Source of the DNA: a virus | Strand: one strand, 5' to 3' | Virus record (IMG/VR): IMGVR_UViG_3300022916_000089 | Coordinates: 1 to 23,568 of that record | DNA: 23,568 nucleotides | Shown: positions 22,032 to 23,568 of the stretch, piece after piece | Layout: every line of letters starts with the position of its first letter | How positions within the stretch are numbered: the stretch's first letter is position 1 | Translations under genes and position numbers: made by a program | The notes under the pieces: generated by a model | The model's database searches: none | What the model was told of the DNA's origin: nothing | The model's input: only the letters and a program-made list of their open reading frames with translations

Positions 22032-23131
22032 CGCGTCTCCACATATCCACAAACTGAAACTCGGAAATACAATAACTGGCTAAAATCATCCTCAATACTG
22101 TAAACGATCTTATCCAGGGTCTCTGATTTAAGTGTAACGATCATGTTTTCCGGCAATGTCTGAGTCAATGTTATCATCGTATTTGTGCCATCAGAGACAT
22201 GATTTGTGACTATTGTGCTGTGGGATGACAGCATGTCCATCAGGTTTGTCATCCGTGACCGATGGGATGGCGAAGCCGGGTTCCCCTGATACCGTTTCCG
22301 CTCAAACCCAGCAACTGGCGCCATAGCCAAAATCTTATCATAGGATAGTTGCATCATAGTCGAATCGGCATTGTCGGCGCTAACCGCATCAACAAAGGTT
22401 GTTTGAAAACTCTTGATATGAAACCAAGTCCCTTTGGCAGGTGCAATTTTATAATCAATTGGTGCGCCTGACGCTTGGAGGGTTAGTTCATCAATGTAAA
22501 ATTTGGGGGCTTTAGGCCCTTCCTTGGATTCGCATTTGAACCTGAAAGCATCAAGGGTGCTGCTGGCAATCCCCATGTCAGCCAGTGGGATGTTAATGTA
22601 TTGCCAATCATCTTCATTGCTGGGGTTGAAATAATCCTCAAGATAAACTACATTTCCAACCAATGCCCCACCCACATGAGCGTAAACGGACATTGAATCC
22701 CCGTTTTTCCAATCTTTATCGACATTAATCCACATGGTCAGAGCAACGTAATTCCCTGTCATGTCAATGTCATTACCGGGTCCATCATTGTTGATAACCT
22801 GTATAACGTCATTGACAGCCGGGTTATCACACTTTAGCGACTTAGTGTCGGCATATGCTCTGTCGGTTGAATCGGCTACCCACTTGGTCCCTGTAGGTTC
22901 ACTGAACGTCCACGCCACAGTATCCGTCCCATCATGGATCAGTAGACCACCAACACCGTAAGATGCGTTTTGCGCCATCTCACGACCATAAGTGTCATTG
23001 GTGAAGAACGCAGCTTTCGGGGTGTATGTCTTGTGGTCACGGGTAGCCACCACCAGGCCAACATCCTCGCCGGAGTCCTGGTTGACTTCAACCGGAGTCC
23101 CGGCTTTATCTGCGAGAAAATGCTTGAGCAT
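22028..23131 (-). CDS. Neck/head-region structural protein with a CBM-like jelly-roll domain
   Basis: This is a 367-residue protein. I chose the ATG at 23131 because it overlaps the upstream stop as TAATG and has AAGGA 12 bases before it; an ATG 10 codons upstream (23161) is also open. Residues about 72-222 look like a galactose-binding-type beta-sandwich. They contain alternating beta strands, a WQYINIPLADMGI segment and the closing FYIDELTLQ strand, the usual pattern of carbohydrate-binding modules (an aromatic/IPL strand, then a YIDD/E strand). The flanking N-terminal 70 and C-terminal 145 residues are phage-like but unassigned. The stop overlaps the connector start as ATGA. A glycan-binding or decorative role is inferred from the fold pattern. 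It could instead be a scaffolding jelly roll with no sugar-binding function. Confidence 0.8.
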   Translation of the reverse strand: MLKHFLADKAGTPVEVNQDSGEDVGLVVATRDHKTYTPKAAFFTNDTYGREMAQNASYGVGGLLIHDGTDTVAWTFSEPTGTKWVADSTDRAYADTKSLKCDNPAVNDVIQVINNDGPGNDIDMTGNYVALTMWINVDKDWKNGDSMSVYAHVGGALVGNVVYLEDYFNPSNEDDWQYINIPLADMGIASSTLDAFRFKCESKEGPKAPKFYIDELTLQASGAPIDYKIAPAKGTWFHIKSFQTTFVDAVSADNADSTMMQLSYDKILAMAPVAGFERKRYQGNPASPSHRSRMTNLMDMLSSHSTIVTNHVSDGTNTMITLTQTLPENMIVTLKSETLDKIVYSIEDDFSQLLYFRVSVCGYVETR

Positions 23132-23568
23132 TAGTGATCCAATTCCTTGTAGAATCCCCAAATCATCGTTGTCAGGTAGGCCGTCGATGCCGCACTGTTA
23201 TGAATATATAGTACGTCATGATAACCAAGAACAACCTTACCATCTGGCCGGAAAACAACCTCTTTATCTGCCGCAGCATAAGTCTTCAATAACGGTCTCA
23301 ATTCAGCGATGTTTGTGGCGGTCATATACGCAGTTGCCAAAGCAGCCTTCCCAGAATCCGCCCTGGCGTTATATGCTAACACCGGCGTACCGCCACCCAC
23401 GGTTGACCATGTGCCGAAAGCGCCTGTCCATATGCTGTCAACATCGCTTGAACATCGGATTGTCTGAAAACACAAGTGCTTAACTGGATCATCATTTCTG
23501 ATTGCAAGCACATACTCAGCACCGGAAGTATTATCGCTGATTAACCATGAATATAACTCTTGTTCATG
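23131..23568 (-). CDS. Hypothetical phage structural protein, 5' end outside the window
   Basis: The frame is open through the right edge of the window, so the true start lies outside; 145 codons are visible. A GTG at 23511 could be a start, but the 19 codons upstream of it remain open and read as ordinary protein (SDNTSGAEY before the GTG), so I treat the gene as truncated by the window. The visible part is a mixed alpha/beta soluble protein with no membrane segment. Its C-terminal half has a short beta-rich stretch with FRPDGKVVLGYHDVLYIHN. I do not recognise a family. Its stop codon TAA overlaps the next ATG as TAATG, which indicates translational coupling to the jelly-roll protein downstream. 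Its place just before the connector gene suggests a head or neck component, but that is inference from position only. Confidence 0.75.
   Translation of the reverse strand, partial: HEQELYSWLISDNTSGAEYVLAIRNDDPVKHLCFQTIRCSSDVDSIWTGAFGTWSTVGGGTPVLAYNARADSGKAALATAYMTATNIAELRPLLKTYAAADKEVVFRPDGKVVLGYHDVLYIHNSAASTAYLTTMIWGFYKELDH

Noticed and set aside
22032-22052. An earlier start for the connector gene (21 bases upstream)
   Set aside because: The start at 22031 has GGAG at good spacing, gives the usual ATGA coupling, and starts at the family-typical sequence; the extra residues MWICGDA lie in the upstream gene and match nothing.
1-23568. Defence system, toxin-antitoxin, integrase, attachment site or tRNA genes
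   Set aside because: I looked for their signatures in the coding frames and gaps and found none. Gaps between genes are short, and the longest (1701-1839) holds only the possible extension of the endonuclease frame.

Overview
This window looks like the late structural region of a tailed bacteriophage with a long non-contractile tail (siphovirus-like Caudoviricetes), either a free phage or a prophage fragment. Every gene I can support lies on the minus strand, so transcription runs from high to low coordinates. The genes are tightly packed, with many 1- to 4-base stop/start overlaps (TAATG, TGATG, ATGA, GTGA), as in one late operon. I see no integrase, attachment site, tRNA, rRNA, CRISPR array or host gene. 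The host cannot be named from the sequence. Both ends of the window cut through genes.

In transcription order, the region 23568-19745 is the neck and tail-completion block: a truncated unknown gene, a protein with a carbohydrate-binding-like jelly roll, a gp6-like head-tail connector enlarged by an internal insertion, a head-closure protein, an HK97 gp10-like protein and a DUF3168-like tail terminator. The region 19730-15960 interrupts the usual tail order with a six-gene cassette: a fused glycosyltransferase/polysaccharide deacetylase, a 55-residue zinc ribbon, a GT2 glycosyltransferase, an unknown 102-residue protein, a glycosyltransferase with two GT-A domains and a 52-residue protein. The cassette is closed by an intrinsic terminator. 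Tail genes then resume: tail tube protein (15873), two tail assembly chaperone frames joined by a -1 frameshift signal (15369-14615), and a 1,882-residue tape measure protein (14618-8970) with 38-residue tandem repeats.

The region 8970-1 encodes the tail tip and receptor-binding apparatus: a putative hub protein, a repeat-rich fibre, a small coiled-coil protein, a beta-rich tail protein, and an 840-residue fibre with a signal-peptide-like N-terminus, a LamG-like domain and a second jelly roll. A homing-endonuclease-like gene follows, then a truncated C-type-lectin-like protein that also starts with a signal-peptide-like segment.

The theme that stands out is carbohydrate. The phage carries four predicted sugar-active domains in a moron-like cassette inside the tail operon, plus several probable glycan-binding folds in the virion genes. 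My leading hypothesis is that the cassette glycosylates or otherwise modifies a virion component, or the host surface. This is inferred from domain content and position and is not shown by the sequence alone.
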